NCBI GenBank assembly: GCA_900321575.1
Contig: ONWT01000110.1
Span: forward strand, 1 to 34,564
DNA length: 34,564 nucleotides
Direction of reading: 5' to 3'
Source of the DNA: an uncultured Lentisphaerota bacterium
Lineage (GTDB): Bacteria; Verrucomicrobiota; Kiritimatiellia; RFP12; UBA1067
Both the position numbers and the translations under genes were made by a program. This document shows positions 14,093 through 22,170 of the stretch, piece after piece. Each line of letters starts with the position of its first letter. Position 1 is the first letter of the stretch. The notes under the pieces are model-generated. The model worked only from the letters and a program-made list of their open reading frames with translations, ran no database searches and had not been told where the DNA came from.

Positions 14093-14290
14093 ATGGTTGT
14101 AGTCGATAATGAAAATTGCAAGGGATGCGGACGTTGCGTCGCCGCATGCCCCAAGAAATGCCTCGAGTTGGGCGAAAAGCTCAATTCGATGGGCATAAAG
14201 GCTGTCCAATACAAGGGCGAAGGTTGCATAAGCTGCGGCATATGCTTTTACAATTGTCCAGAACCGTATGCATTGAAGGTTGAAAAATGA
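14093..14290 (+). CDS. 2-oxoacid:ferredoxin oxidoreductase delta subunit (2x[4Fe-4S] ferredoxin)
   Basis: 65 residues. Two four-cysteine clusters: CKGCGRCVAACP (about 9-20) and CISCGICFYNCP (about 45-56), each the C-x2-C-x2-C-x3-CP pattern of bacterial ferredoxins. It would pass electrons from the thiamine-diphosphate site to soluble ferredoxin. Its stop overlaps the alpha-subunit start by 4 bp. Also called KorD or VorD depending on the substrate, which the sequence does not settle. Confidence 0.92.
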   Translation: MVVVDNENCKGCGRCVAACPKKCLELGEKLNSMGIKAVQYKGEGCISCGICFYNCPEPYALKVEK

Positions 14291-15342
14291 CTAAATTCGT
14301 CAAAGGCAACGAAGCCGTCGTGATGGGTGCGCTCTATGCGGGGTGCGACCTTTATTTCGGCTATCCGATCACACCCGCGAGCGAAATCGCGCACGGAGCC
14401 GCAAAATGGTTCCCGATGCTTGGGCGCACATTTGTTCAGGCTGAATGCGAAACCGCGTCCATAAACATGATGTTCGGCGCGGCCGGTGCGGGAAAGCTTT
14501 GCATGACCGCTACGAGCGGTCCCGGCTTTTCGCTGATGCAAGAGGGTATTTCGTACCTCGCCGGCGCGGAATTGCCCGCAGTCGTCGTGAACATAAACCG
14601 TGCGGGGCCTGGTCTCGGCAATGTTTACCCCGAGCAGAGCGATTACACCCCCGCCGTCAAGGGCGGCGGCCACGGCAGCTACCAGACGTTCACTCTTGCG
14701 CCTGCCAGCGCACAGGAAATGTTCGACCTTACCGTGAAGGCGTTCGAGATGGCCGCGAAGTGGCGCACGCCCGCCGTGGTCTTTGCGGACGGCCTCCAAG
14801 GGCAGATGATGGAGACGGTCGAAATGCCCTCCGACGAACTGCCCAGGCCCGATTTCAGCGAGTGGGCCGCGCAAGGAGAGCCCAAGACGAGAACGAATCT
14901 CGTCAAGTCGATATATCTCGACGCGGCTCAGCAGGAACAATTCAACCGCCATCTGCAGGACAAATACGCGCAGATGCGCGAAGACGCCATCGGCGAGGCG
15001 TATCTCGCTGATGACGCCGAATTGCTCATCGTCGGCTATGGCATATCCGGCAGAATCGCCCGCACCACTGCGGAAGAGCTCCGCAAGGCCGGCGTCAAGG
15101 CAGGTGTGTTCCGTTCGGTGACGCTAAATCCGTTCCCGAGGCAGATGCTAGCGTCCGTCGCCAAAGGGCGCAAGATAATGTGCATCGAGCTCGATGCGGG
15201 ACAATTTGCCGATGATGTCCGCCTGAATCTCGCTAAGGCGGGTCTGGGCGCCGAGGCGGCGAATGTGGCGATGATCAACCGCATGGGCGGCGAAGTCGTG
15301 TCGGTCGATGATGCGGTAAAATTCGCGAAGGAGATGGTCTGA
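14287..15342 (+). CDS. 2-oxoacid:ferredoxin oxidoreductase alpha subunit (VorB/KorA type)
   Basis: 351 residues. The N-terminal pyrimidine-binding domain opens with KGNEAVVMGALYAGCD, then YFGYPITPASEI (about 22), QAECETASI, MTATSGPGFSLMQEGI (about 76) and NINRAGPGLG. The C-terminal transketolase-like domain follows from about residue 235. It is closest in pattern to the VorB/KorA group (branched-chain 2-oxoacid or 2-oxoglutarate oxidation to the acyl-CoA with reduced ferredoxin). The enzyme is oxygen-sensitive and points to an anaerobic lifestyle. It overlaps both neighbours (ATGA at each end). Confidence 0.92.
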   Translation: MTKFVKGNEAVVMGALYAGCDLYFGYPITPASEIAHGAAKWFPMLGRTFVQAECETASINMMFGAAGAGKLCMTATSGPGFSLMQEGISYLAGAELPAVVVNINRAGPGLGNVYPEQSDYTPAVKGGGHGSYQTFTLAPASAQEMFDLTVKAFEMAAKWRTPAVVFADGLQGQMMETVEMPSDELPRPDFSEWAAQGEPKTRTNLVKSIYLDAAQQEQFNRHLQDKYAQMREDAIGEAYLADDAELLIVGYGISGRIARTTAEELRKAGVKAGVFRSVTLNPFPRQMLASVAKGRKIMCIELDAGQFADDVRLNLAKAGLGAEAANVAMINRMGGEVVSVDDAVKFAKEMV

Positions 15343-16742
15343 TGGCGACGATTGAACAAAAGGGGATGTACAAGGTCTTCCCCAGAAGCGGTAAGAATGT
15401 CAGCTTCACACACTATTGCCCTGGTTGCGGCCACGGCATAATAAACAAGCTCATAGCCGAGGCCTGCGCCGAACTCGGCCTTCAGGATCGCACGATATTC
15501 GTCGATCCCGTCGGTTGCGGCGTGTTCACGTATTATTACTGGGATGCCGCCCACATATCGGCCGCCCACGGCAGGGCCAGCGCAGCCGCGACAGGCGCGT
15601 GCCGTGCCCGTCCGGATGCGGTGACGATCGCCTATCAGGGCGACGGCGATCTTGGCGCCATCGGCTTCAACAACGCTTTCCAGGCGGCCAGCCGCGGCGA
15701 GAAGTTCGGATGCATCTTCGTCAACAATTCGCTTTACGGCATGACTGGCGGACAAATGGCGCCGACCACGCTCGACGGCGAGACGACGACCACTACGCCG
15801 TTTGGACGCGATCCCGCTCTGACGGGCCACCCGCTGCACGTGTGCGAAGTGTTCGCGCAGCTGAAGGCTCCCGTCTACATCGCCCGTGTTTCGGTCGCCG
15901 ATACGCGCCGCATAATGCAGGCGAAGCAGGCCATACGCAAGGTGTTCGAGATACAGCGCGACAAGAAGGGCTATGCGATGCTTGAGATTCTTGCGCCGTG
16001 TCCGACGAACTTCAAAATGAACGCACAGGATGCCGCCGCCTTTTGCATGAACGAGATGGAGAAAGAATTCCCTCTCGGCGTGTTCAGGGACGAAACCGGT
16101 CGCGAGCCTCTCCCGCAACGCGCCATTCCGCACTCTTCCTGCTGCGCTGAACTTTTCGCCGAGAAGGTCGCAGTCGCGCCTGCCGTGAACGACACTTCGT
16201 TCGCCGAACGCCGCTTCAAGTTCGCCGGCTATGGCGGGCAGGGAATCCTCTCGCTCGGTCTCGCTATCGCCGAGGCCGCGCGACTCGAGCGTCGCCATAC
16301 GTTGTGGTTTCCGAGTTACGGTCCCGAACAGCGCGGCGGCAGCGCCAACTGTTCTGTCGTCGTTTCGGGCACGCCGATCGGGTCCCCGACGGTCGAACAC
16401 CCCGATGTTCTCGTGTGCATGAACCAACCCGCCTACGAACGCTTTGCCGGCGATGTGAAAAAAGGCGGCGTGGTGATTGTCGATTCCACCGTTCCCGTGA
16501 AGATTCAGCCGCCCGAAGGCGTCAAGCTTATCGTATGGCCGGCGATCAGGATGGCCGAAGAGTTTGGTGTGCCCAAGGCGGCGAACACGATGATGCTTGC
16601 GGCTCTCAAGAAGTTCGGCTGCACGGGCCTTTCGGGCGAGAGCCTTGAAGAGGCGTTGGTGGCGAGCTTTAAGAAGAAACCCGCTCTCGGCGAAAAGAAC
16701 CGCGAACTTCTGCGGCAGGCGGAATCGAGGGATATCGGCTGA
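15342..16742 (+). CDS. Fused beta-gamma subunit of 2-oxoacid:ferredoxin oxidoreductase
   Basis: 466 residues made of two parts. Residues ~1-275 are the thiamine-diphosphate-binding beta subunit: CPGCGHGI (~25), then AYQGDGDLGAIGFNNAF with the GDG...NN motif (~99) and NNSLYGMTGGQ. Residues ~291-466 are the gamma subunit: FAGYGGQGILSLGLAIAEA, YGPEQRGGSANC and a Rossmann-like DVLVCMNQPAYERF. In many relatives these are separate proteins of about 250-280 and 180 residues; here a short linker joins them without a stop. Together with the ferredoxin and alpha subunit it completes the enzyme. The start overlaps the alpha stop by 1 bp. Confidence 0.93.
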   Translation: MATIEQKGMYKVFPRSGKNVSFTHYCPGCGHGIINKLIAEACAELGLQDRTIFVDPVGCGVFTYYYWDAAHISAAHGRASAAATGACRARPDAVTIAYQGDGDLGAIGFNNAFQAASRGEKFGCIFVNNSLYGMTGGQMAPTTLDGETTTTTPFGRDPALTGHPLHVCEVFAQLKAPVYIARVSVADTRRIMQAKQAIRKVFEIQRDKKGYAMLEILAPCPTNFKMNAQDAAAFCMNEMEKEFPLGVFRDETGREPLPQRAIPHSSCCAELFAEKVAVAPAVNDTSFAERRFKFAGYGGQGILSLGLAIAEAARLERRHTLWFPSYGPEQRGGSANCSVVVSGTPIGSPTVEHPDVLVCMNQPAYERFAGDVKKGGVVIVDSTVPVKIQPPEGVKLIVWPAIRMAEEFGVPKAANTMMLAALKKFGCTGLSGESLEEALVASFKKKPALGEKNRELLRQAESRDIG

Positions 16743-17554
16743 TGGCGGTCAAGCGCGTCCATTTTCACGTCAATGCCGACAAGCCGGAGGCAAAGTCCGC
16801 CTACGAAAGCTTGGCCGGCCGGTTGCCCGCCTACGGCATGGAGCTATGCGAAAAGGGCGCGGACGCCGATATGGTGATTGCGCTTGGCGGCGACGGCACG
16901 ATTCTGAGAGCGGCGAGAATCCATCGCGAAAAGCCCATAGCGGGTTTCAACCTTGGCGGCCTCGGCTATCTCGCGAGCGTCGAAAAGCGCGATTTCGGCA
17001 ACGCTCTTTCGATGTTGTCGAAAGGACGCTTCTCGATAGTCCGCCGCACCATGCTCGAGGCCAGGCGCAAGGGCGACGCGAAAGCTGCCGCGATTGCGCT
17101 TAACGACATCGTGCTCATGCGCGAACTTTCAGGCCATGCGGCCATGCTCGATCTGTCTGTCGACGGGCGGGGTGTCGCGCGTTATTTCGCAGACGGCCTC
17201 GTCATAGCGACGCCAACGGGCTCTACCGCCTACTCTCTCGCCGCAGGCGGCCCTGTGTTGATGCCCGATTCAGCGAGTTTTGTCGTCACGCCGATGAATC
17301 CGCATGCGCTCGGAGTCCGTCCGATGGTCGTCAGCGACAAGGTTTCCCTGTCGGCCACCCCTAGAGCGAGGGATTGCGGACGCGATGTCAAAATCGGCGT
17401 ATATGCCGATGGAGAGAACGTGATGATGCTCGCGGACGGTGAAACCATCGAAATGAAGAAATCCCCCGAATGCGCGCTCTTTGTCGAGTTTCCCGGGGGC
17501 GATCCGTATGAAGTGCTGTCCCGCAAACTCGGCTGGAGCGGCAGTATGGTTTGA
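16742..17554 (+). CDS. nadK: NAD kinase
   Basis: 270 residues. Motifs: IALGGDGTILRAAR (about 46, GGDG at 49-52), the FNLGGLGYLA loop (about 69), ALNDIVLMRELS (about 119) and ATPTGSTAYSLAAGGP (about 160). NadK phosphorylates NAD to NADP. It begins on the last base of the oxidoreductase stop codon and is followed after 3 bp by the DUF58 gene, so it is embedded in one long operon. Many homologues have NE where this has ND in the LNDIV motif, a conservative change. Confidence 0.93.
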   Translation: MAVKRVHFHVNADKPEAKSAYESLAGRLPAYGMELCEKGADADMVIALGGDGTILRAARIHREKPIAGFNLGGLGYLASVEKRDFGNALSMLSKGRFSIVRRTMLEARRKGDAKAAAIALNDIVLMRELSGHAAMLDLSVDGRGVARYFADGLVIATPTGSTAYSLAAGGPVLMPDSASFVVTPMNPHALGVRPMVVSDKVSLSATPRARDCGRDVKIGVYADGENVMMLADGETIEMKKSPECALFVEFPGGDPYEVLSRKLGWSGSMV

Positions 17555-17557
17555 CGT

Positions 17558-18448
17558 ATGGCGACGGACGTAAAAGAATTGATGGCTAAAGTGGGGAGGA
17601 TCCGCATCCTCACCAACCGCCTTATCGACGATCGGCTCAGCGGCGATTACCATTCCACGTTCAAAGGCCAGGGCGTCGAGTTCGATGAAGTGCGGCCTTA
17701 TATCGCCGGGGACGATGTTCGGACTATCGACTGGAATGTGACCGCCCGCACAGGCATACCGTACATAAAGCGTTTCTCTGAAGAGCGCGAATTGACCGTC
17801 GTTTTTCTCGTCGATGTTTCCGGTTCCCAGGGGTATGGTTCGCGCAACCGCTCGAAGATGGAGCTTGCGGCCGAGATAACGGCTCTTTTGGCGCTTACTG
17901 CGATTCGCAATCAGGACAAAATCGGCCTAGTGCTGTTCTCTGACACCATAGTGAAATACATTCCGCCCCGAAAGGGACGCGACAGCGTCATGCGGCTTGT
18001 GCGCGAAGTCATCGCCGCCGAGGATGGCGCCCGTGGCGGTACCGACATTGCAATGGCGCTCAAATTCCTGAACAATGTCCAGAAGAGACGGTCGGTCGTC
18101 TTTCTCGTTTCCGACTTCATGTCCGACCCGCAGAAATACGGCAATCTGCTCCGTGCTACCGCTCACCGCCACGATGTGGTTTGTGTGCATGTCAGCGATC
18201 CGGCTGAATGTGCGTTGCCCGATGCGGGTCTCGTGGAGTTGGAAGATCCCGAAACCGGTGATATTGTCCTTGTCGATACCTCAAGCGCTAAAGTGCGAAG
18301 TGCGTTCGCCGAAAAGGCGCGGGAGGACGTCGAAGAACTGCGGCGTTTTTTCGTGAAGAACGGCATCGACACCTTGAGCATTGCTACAGACAGGCCTTAT
18401 ATCAACGAGGTGCGCTCTCTCTTCAGGCGCCGGGCGAGAAAGAGGTGA
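17558..18448 (+). CDS. DUF58 protein of the MoxR/Bat family cluster
   Basis: 296 residues, cytosolic. It has the DUF58 core: SGDYHSTFKGQGVEFDEVR (about 28), then the AGDDVRTIDWNVTAR stretch (about 49) and FLVDVSGSQG (about 84), a vWA-like MIDAS segment (DxSxS). DUF58 proteins are normally encoded next to a MoxR AAA ATPase and the Bat proteins, a system linked to envelope stress tolerance, though its chemistry is not established. Here no MoxR gene is adjacent. It is followed after 4 bp by the BatD-like gene. Confidence 0.88.
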   Translation: MATDVKELMAKVGRIRILTNRLIDDRLSGDYHSTFKGQGVEFDEVRPYIAGDDVRTIDWNVTARTGIPYIKRFSEERELTVVFLVDVSGSQGYGSRNRSKMELAAEITALLALTAIRNQDKIGLVLFSDTIVKYIPPRKGRDSVMRLVREVIAAEDGARGGTDIAMALKFLNNVQKRRSVVFLVSDFMSDPQKYGNLLRATAHRHDVVCVHVSDPAECALPDAGLVELEDPETGDIVLVDTSSAKVRSAFAEKAREDVEELRRFFVKNGIDTLSIATDRPYINEVRSLFRRRARKR

Positions 18449-18452
18449 AATC

Positions 18453-19376
18453 ATGACAGCGGCGCTATTGTTGGCGGCATCGTTGCTGGCGATGCAGAAA
18501 AACGGCATCGAACTCACCTTGGACGGCAATCCCGAGGTGATAGATCCAGCAAGAAGTGTTTTCGTGAAGCTTACGCTGAAATATCCCCACGATATGACTG
18601 TGGCGCCGCCCGATTTGCGCGATCGGGTGCGCGGGTTTTCCGTCGCGGAAGATTTCGAGGAGGCTCCTGTCGCCGACAAGGCGGGCTACATCACCCAGAT
18701 CGCAAATTGGCGTCTCGTGCCTGAGCCGGTTGCCGAAGAATACAAGATCGCGCCGTTTGCGGTCATGGCTTCTCCGCGCCTCTTGTCTTCGCGCAATGAT
18801 GAAGGCAAGTTCTCGTTCTACACGAAACCCGTTTATTTCAAACAGCCGCCTCCGCGCGAGAATGTGGACGGAGAGATGGAGGTGTCGGCGAAAAAAGACA
18901 TTCCGCCGCTGACATGGAAGCTTTTCGGACTGGCCGTAGCCGCTTTAGCCGCGCTTTGCGCATTGATTGCGCTTGTCGTGTACGCGCTTCTGCTGTTGGC
19001 CCGTCGAGTAAAAGAACATCGCATGAGCCCGATCGAGCGGGCGTGGGCAGAGCTTGGTAGGCTTCTTGAAAAAGATCTCCCCGGCAAGGGTCGCTTCAAA
19101 GATTTCTATGTCGAGCTTACGATGGTAGTAAGGCGTTATGTTCAGCGCAAATACGGCATCAAAGCGCCGCATATGACCACCCAAGAGTTTTTGGCGGAGT
19201 GCAGTTCGGCGCAGGGCCGTGTCGGCGATACGGGCGCCCTAAAGCGCTTCCTGGAAAGCGCCGACATGGTTAAATTCGCCGGTGTCGAGGCTACGTCCGA
19301 TATGGCGCTAAACGCCACGTCCGCCGCACGCCAATATCTCGAATGCGATTCGTCGTCGGAGGTGAAGGCGAAATGA
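18453..19376 (+). CDS. BatD-like / DUF4381-like membrane protein
   Basis: About 307 residues from ATG 18453, preceded by AGAGGTGA. A longer frame from 18381 is only overlap with the DUF58 gene. A short hydrophobic N-terminus (LLLAASLLA) looks like a signal sequence. It is followed by a roughly 130-residue extracytoplasmic beta-rich region, one membrane helix at about 152-178, and a cytoplasmic domain with the ERAWAELGRLLEKDL and FYVELTMVVRRYVQRKYG blocks. This matches the small BatD/DUF4381 proteins found between DUF58 and BatA genes. The stop overlaps the BatA-like start (ATGA). Confidence 0.72.
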   Translation: MTAALLLAASLLAMQKNGIELTLDGNPEVIDPARSVFVKLTLKYPHDMTVAPPDLRDRVRGFSVAEDFEEAPVADKAGYITQIANWRLVPEPVAEEYKIAPFAVMASPRLLSSRNDEGKFSFYTKPVYFKQPPPRENVDGEMEVSAKKDIPPLTWKLFGLAVAALAALCALIALVVYALLLLARRVKEHRMSPIERAWAELGRLLEKDLPGKGRFKDFYVELTMVVRRYVQRKYGIKAPHMTTQEFLAECSSAQGRVGDTGALKRFLESADMVKFAGVEATSDMALNATSAARQYLECDSSSEVKAK

Positions 19377-20392
19377 ATCTGGCGAATCCTTGGGCCTTGC
19401 TTATGGCGCTGCCGCTCACCATTGCCGCGTGGCGGCTTCTCAGGAGAGCTCGCCGATCTGGCGTGCGCTATTCGGCGATAGCGCGCCTGCCCGCGAAGTC
19501 CGCAGGGTGGCGCGCCAGACTGGCCGCCTTGACGCCGTATGTCATGATTGCGGGGCTTTCCATGATGGTAGGCTCTTCCGCCAGACCCAGATCGCCATTG
19601 TCCCGCCAAGACAAAAGCGTGGATTCGATTGCGATTGCCATCGCTGTCGATGTGTCGGGGTCCATGTTGGCGCTTGATCTTACCCCGAAGGGACAAAAGT
19701 TCTCGATGGACACGACCCGTCTGGCGATTGCGAAGAAACTTTTCGCGGAGTTTGTCGAGAAACGCCCGGACGACCTTATCGGCCTTGTCACATTCGGCAC
19801 GTATGCCGCAACCCCATCTCCTCTTACGGCAGACCACGATGCGCTTTTGAATGTGCTCAAAGGCGTCGAAATACCGTTTCTGGACGAAGGGGAGCAGCGG
19901 ACCGCTATCGGCGACGGCCTCGCCACCGCTTTGGCGCGGCTGAAAGAAGCCCGTCCGAAATCCAAGATCGTCATATTGCTGTCGGACGGCGAGAACAATA
20001 CTGGCGCCGTCGAACCGGACGAAGCCGCAAAAGCCGCCGCCGCCATGGGCATAAAGGTGTATGCCATCGGCGTGGGCACTCGGTCGCAGCGAACTCCGGT
20101 ATTGGCGCCTATCCCTTTCGGCCGCATGACAATACAGTATGCAAATATGGAGTTTGACGAGCATCAGCTCAAATCCATCGCCTCAACAACAGGCGGAAAA
20201 TACTTTTCAGTAAACGACCGCGACTCGCTTGAAGAAGCTCTCGAGGAGATTGACAATCTCGAAACGACGCGCATCGAGACCAGCACATATGAACGGTATG
20301 CCGAACATTTTCCGCCGTTTCTTCTTGCTGGTGCGCTCCTGATTCTCGTCGCCACCTCTCTCTCCATGCTCGCAGTCAGACGCCTGGCTTGA
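19373..20392 (+). CDS. BatA-like von Willebrand factor A membrane protein
   Basis: 339 residues from ATG 19373, whose ATGA overlap fixes the start. Two membrane helices near residues 5-20 and 48-62 precede a vWA domain (about 80-290) with an intact MIDAS: DVSGSMLALD (about 91), the conserved Thr region in FGTYAATPSPLT, and LLSDGENNTGAVEP (about 200). A C-terminal helix (FLLAGALLILVATSLSML) ends the protein, as in BatA. The BatB, TPR-containing BatC and MoxR genes of the classical operon are missing here. It is the last gene of the transcription unit starting at 14062. Confidence 0.88.
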   Translation: MNLANPWALLMALPLTIAAWRLLRRARRSGVRYSAIARLPAKSAGWRARLAALTPYVMIAGLSMMVGSSARPRSPLSRQDKSVDSIAIAIAVDVSGSMLALDLTPKGQKFSMDTTRLAIAKKLFAEFVEKRPDDLIGLVTFGTYAATPSPLTADHDALLNVLKGVEIPFLDEGEQRTAIGDGLATALARLKEARPKSKIVILLSDGENNTGAVEPDEAAKAAAAMGIKVYAIGVGTRSQRTPVLAPIPFGRMTIQYANMEFDEHQLKSIASTTGGKYFSVNDRDSLEEALEEIDNLETTRIETSTYERYAEHFPPFLLAGALLILVATSLSMLAVRRLA

Positions 20393-20405
20393 CCATTAAC
20401 CGCCA

Positions 20406-20423
20406 GCGGCGGTGTTTCGCCGC
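20406..20423 (+). terminator. GC-rich hairpin behind the BatA-like gene
   Basis: GCGGCG (20406-20411) and CGCCGC (20418-20423) form an all-GC 6-bp stem with a 6-nt loop, 13 nt after the stop codon. A proper T-run is lacking, so termination here is only likely by position. Confidence 0.35.
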
Positions 20424-20449
20424 CTTGGTTCGCTCGCGCCGCATGAAGC

Positions 20450-20539
20450 GGTAATCTTGGGTAATCGGGTAATGCCTATGGGTGGAAGACGGGCTGGAGT
20501 AGTGGGACATCTGGGACGAATGGGACAACTGGGACGGTC
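20450..20539. repeat. Short-period repeats: GGTAAT triplet and a 9-bp GGGAC array
   Basis: GGTAAT occurs at 20450, 20460 and 20468. After that, GGGACatct, GGGACgaat, GGGACaact and GGGACggtc run head to tail at 20504-20539, four units with an exact 9-bp period. The region 20393-20667 has no gene. A reading frame through the array would give a Trp-Asp-x repeat, but it has no suitable start. Confidence 0.75.
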
Positions 20540-20622
20540 CTAGAGATCCCATTAAAAGGAGCTTGCCAGAACAATGAAGGGCGAATGTCGGCCTATGCGC
20601 TGGTTGCGCTGATGGACGACAT

Positions 20623-20633
20623 TATGGTATAAT
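20623..20633 (+). promoter_or_regulatory. Extended -10 promoter of the infA operon
   Basis: TATGGTATAAT, hexamer 20628-20633, about 27 nt of leader before ATG 20668. No good -35 hexamer is visible (TTGCGC at 20604-20609 is the nearest, with an 18-nt spacer). Confidence 0.75.
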
Positions 20634-20667
20634 ACACAAGTTTTACAGGTAAAATAAGGTTAAACGA

Positions 20668-20916
20668 ATGGCGAAAGAAGAAGATCAGGCGATTGAGGTC
20701 ACAGGTACTGTGACCAAGGTTCTGCCTGCAACTATGTATAAGGTAAGGCTGGAGAACGGCCACGAAGTGTTGGCGCACATTTCCGGCAAGATGCGCAAAT
20801 TCTTCATTAAGATTGCGATTGGCGATACCGTTACGGTCGAGATTTCTCCGTACGATCTCGGCAAGGGGCGCATAACCTACCGCCATAAAGACCAGACTCC
20901 GCCACCTGCGCACTGA
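20668..20916 (+). CDS. infA: Translation initiation factor IF-1
   Basis: 82 residues, about ten more than the 72-residue E. coli protein. The S1-like OB fold is evident: [20 protein letters not shown], then [15 protein letters not shown] and [23 protein letters not shown] (in short segments). IF-1 binds the ribosomal A site with IF-2 and IF-3. The C-terminal QTPPPAH tail is extra. AAGG lies about 8 nt before the ATG. Confidence 0.95.
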   Translation: MAKEEDQAIEVTGTVTKVLPATMYKVRLENGHEVLAHISGKMRKFFIKIAIGDTVTVEISPYDLGKGRITYRHKDQTPPPAH

Positions 20917-20976
20917 GGCGCGAAGGCGACGACAATTTAAACCAGATCAACATACCAACCCGAAAGGAAACACATC

Positions 20977-21741
20977 ATGTCAGGTCACAGCCACTGGGCG
21001 ACAATCAAGCGCGCGAAGGGCGCGGCAGACGCCAAGAAGGGCAAGATATTCTCCAAGCTCGGCAAGGAGATTACAATTGTAGTTAAGGCCAAGGGAGGGA
21101 ATCCCGACAACAACCCGACGCTGCGTACGCTCATCGCGAAGGCCAAGGCGGCGCAGATGCCCAACGACAACATTGACCGCGCCATCAAGAAGGGTACCGG
21201 CGAGCTCGAGTCGGCGGCTCTCGTCGACGCCCAGTACGAGGGCATCAAGGGCGGTGTCGCGTTCGTGGTCAACGTGCTTACCGACAACAAGAACCGCGCG
21301 GCCGCCGAAGTCGGCAACGTGTTCAAGAAGAACGGCCTCGAATTCGCCAAGCAGGGCAGCGCTTCGCGCCTCTTCGACCGCAAGGGTCAGATCATGATTC
21401 CCGCAGCGGACGGCGTTGACGAAGACACAGTGATGATGACGGCTCTCGATGCGGGCGCCGAAGACGTGGTCGCGGAAGACGGCGGCTTCACGGTCAAGTG
21501 CCAGCCCAACGATTTCACGGCCGTTCTCGAGGCGATCAAGGCCGCGGGCATCGGCGTCGACGAGGAGAACTCTTCTGTCGGCCTCGTGCCGAACATGACC
21601 ACGCCGGTCAGTGATGTCGCGACGGCGAAGTCGCTCCAGAAATTCATCGACATGCTCGAAGATCTCGAGGACGTTCAGGACGTCTACAACAACATGGAGA
21701 CGACCGACGAGGTCGATGCGGCGCTCGAAGCCGAGGGCTGA
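20977..21741 (+). CDS. YebC/PmpR (TACO1) family protein
   Basis: 254 residues. The family N-terminus MSGHSHWATIKRAKGAAD is exact, followed by RTLIAKAKAAQMPNDNIDRA (about 45) and, in the middle, the conserved GG-x-xxxVNVLTDNKNRAA segment. YebC proteins are described both as transcription regulators and, more recently, as ribosome-binding factors that help translation of difficult stretches; which applies here is not visible. The gene shows strong use of C-ending codons, as expected for high expression. AAAGGA stands before the ATG. Confidence 0.95.
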   Translation: MSGHSHWATIKRAKGAADAKKGKIFSKLGKEITIVVKAKGGNPDNNPTLRTLIAKAKAAQMPNDNIDRAIKKGTGELESAALVDAQYEGIKGGVAFVVNVLTDNKNRAAAEVGNVFKKNGLEFAKQGSASRLFDRKGQIMIPAADGVDEDTVMMTALDAGAEDVVAEDGGFTVKCQPNDFTAVLEAIKAAGIGVDEENSSVGLVPNMTTPVSDVATAKSLQKFIDMLEDLEDVQDVYNNMETTDEVDAALEAEG

Positions 21742-21777
21742 GCCGGTCAAACATCACAACGTCAACGGAGACTTTAA

Positions 21778-22152
21778 ATGAAACTCGAACATGTGGCGAT
21801 CGACGTGCCTGACGCAGAGGCGTTCAAGGCTTGGTGGTGCAAGAATCTCGGTTTTCGCGTTTCTTCGAATCCCGGGTTCATAATGGACGATTCCGGCGAG
21901 GCCGGGCTCGAAGTCTACCGCACGGGCGAGACGCCTGCCGCGCCCGACTACAAGGCGATGAATTCTATGACGTTCCACGTCGCTTTCGTCTCCGACGACG
22001 TTAAGGCCGATGTCGACCGTCTCGTCGCCGCCGGAGCGACTCTTGAGCAGCTAAAGCTGGAGAATCCCGCTTTCCACATGGCGATTCTGCGCGATCCGTG
22101 GGGAGTGGCGATTCAGCTCTGCCGCCGCGAGAAGTCGATTTTCATCAAGTAA
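21778..22152 (+). CDS. VOC-superfamily (glyoxalase-like) protein
   Basis: 124 residues forming one VOC module pair: MKLEHVAIDVPD at the start with a candidate metal His5, FKAWWCKNLGF, GLEVYRTGE, FHVAFVSDDVKADVDRLVAAG (in parts) and FHMAILRDPWGVAIQLCRR at the end. Candidate ligands are His5, a Glu near residue 43 and a His/Glu near the C-terminal strand. The substrate is unknown; the glyoxalase name describes the fold only. CGGAGA precedes the ATG. Confidence 0.85.
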   Translation: MKLEHVAIDVPDAEAFKAWWCKNLGFRVSSNPGFIMDDSGEAGLEVYRTGETPAAPDYKAMNSMTFHVAFVSDDVKADVDRLVAAGATLEQLKLENPAFHMAILRDPWGVAIQLCRREKSIFIK

Positions 22153-22170
22153 AACGACATAGCGCCGCGC

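Noticed and set aside
15036-16427. 463-codon minus-strand open frame opposite the oxidoreductase genes
   Set aside because: Arg/His/Ala-rich shadow translation without motifs; the plus-strand genes are well conserved.
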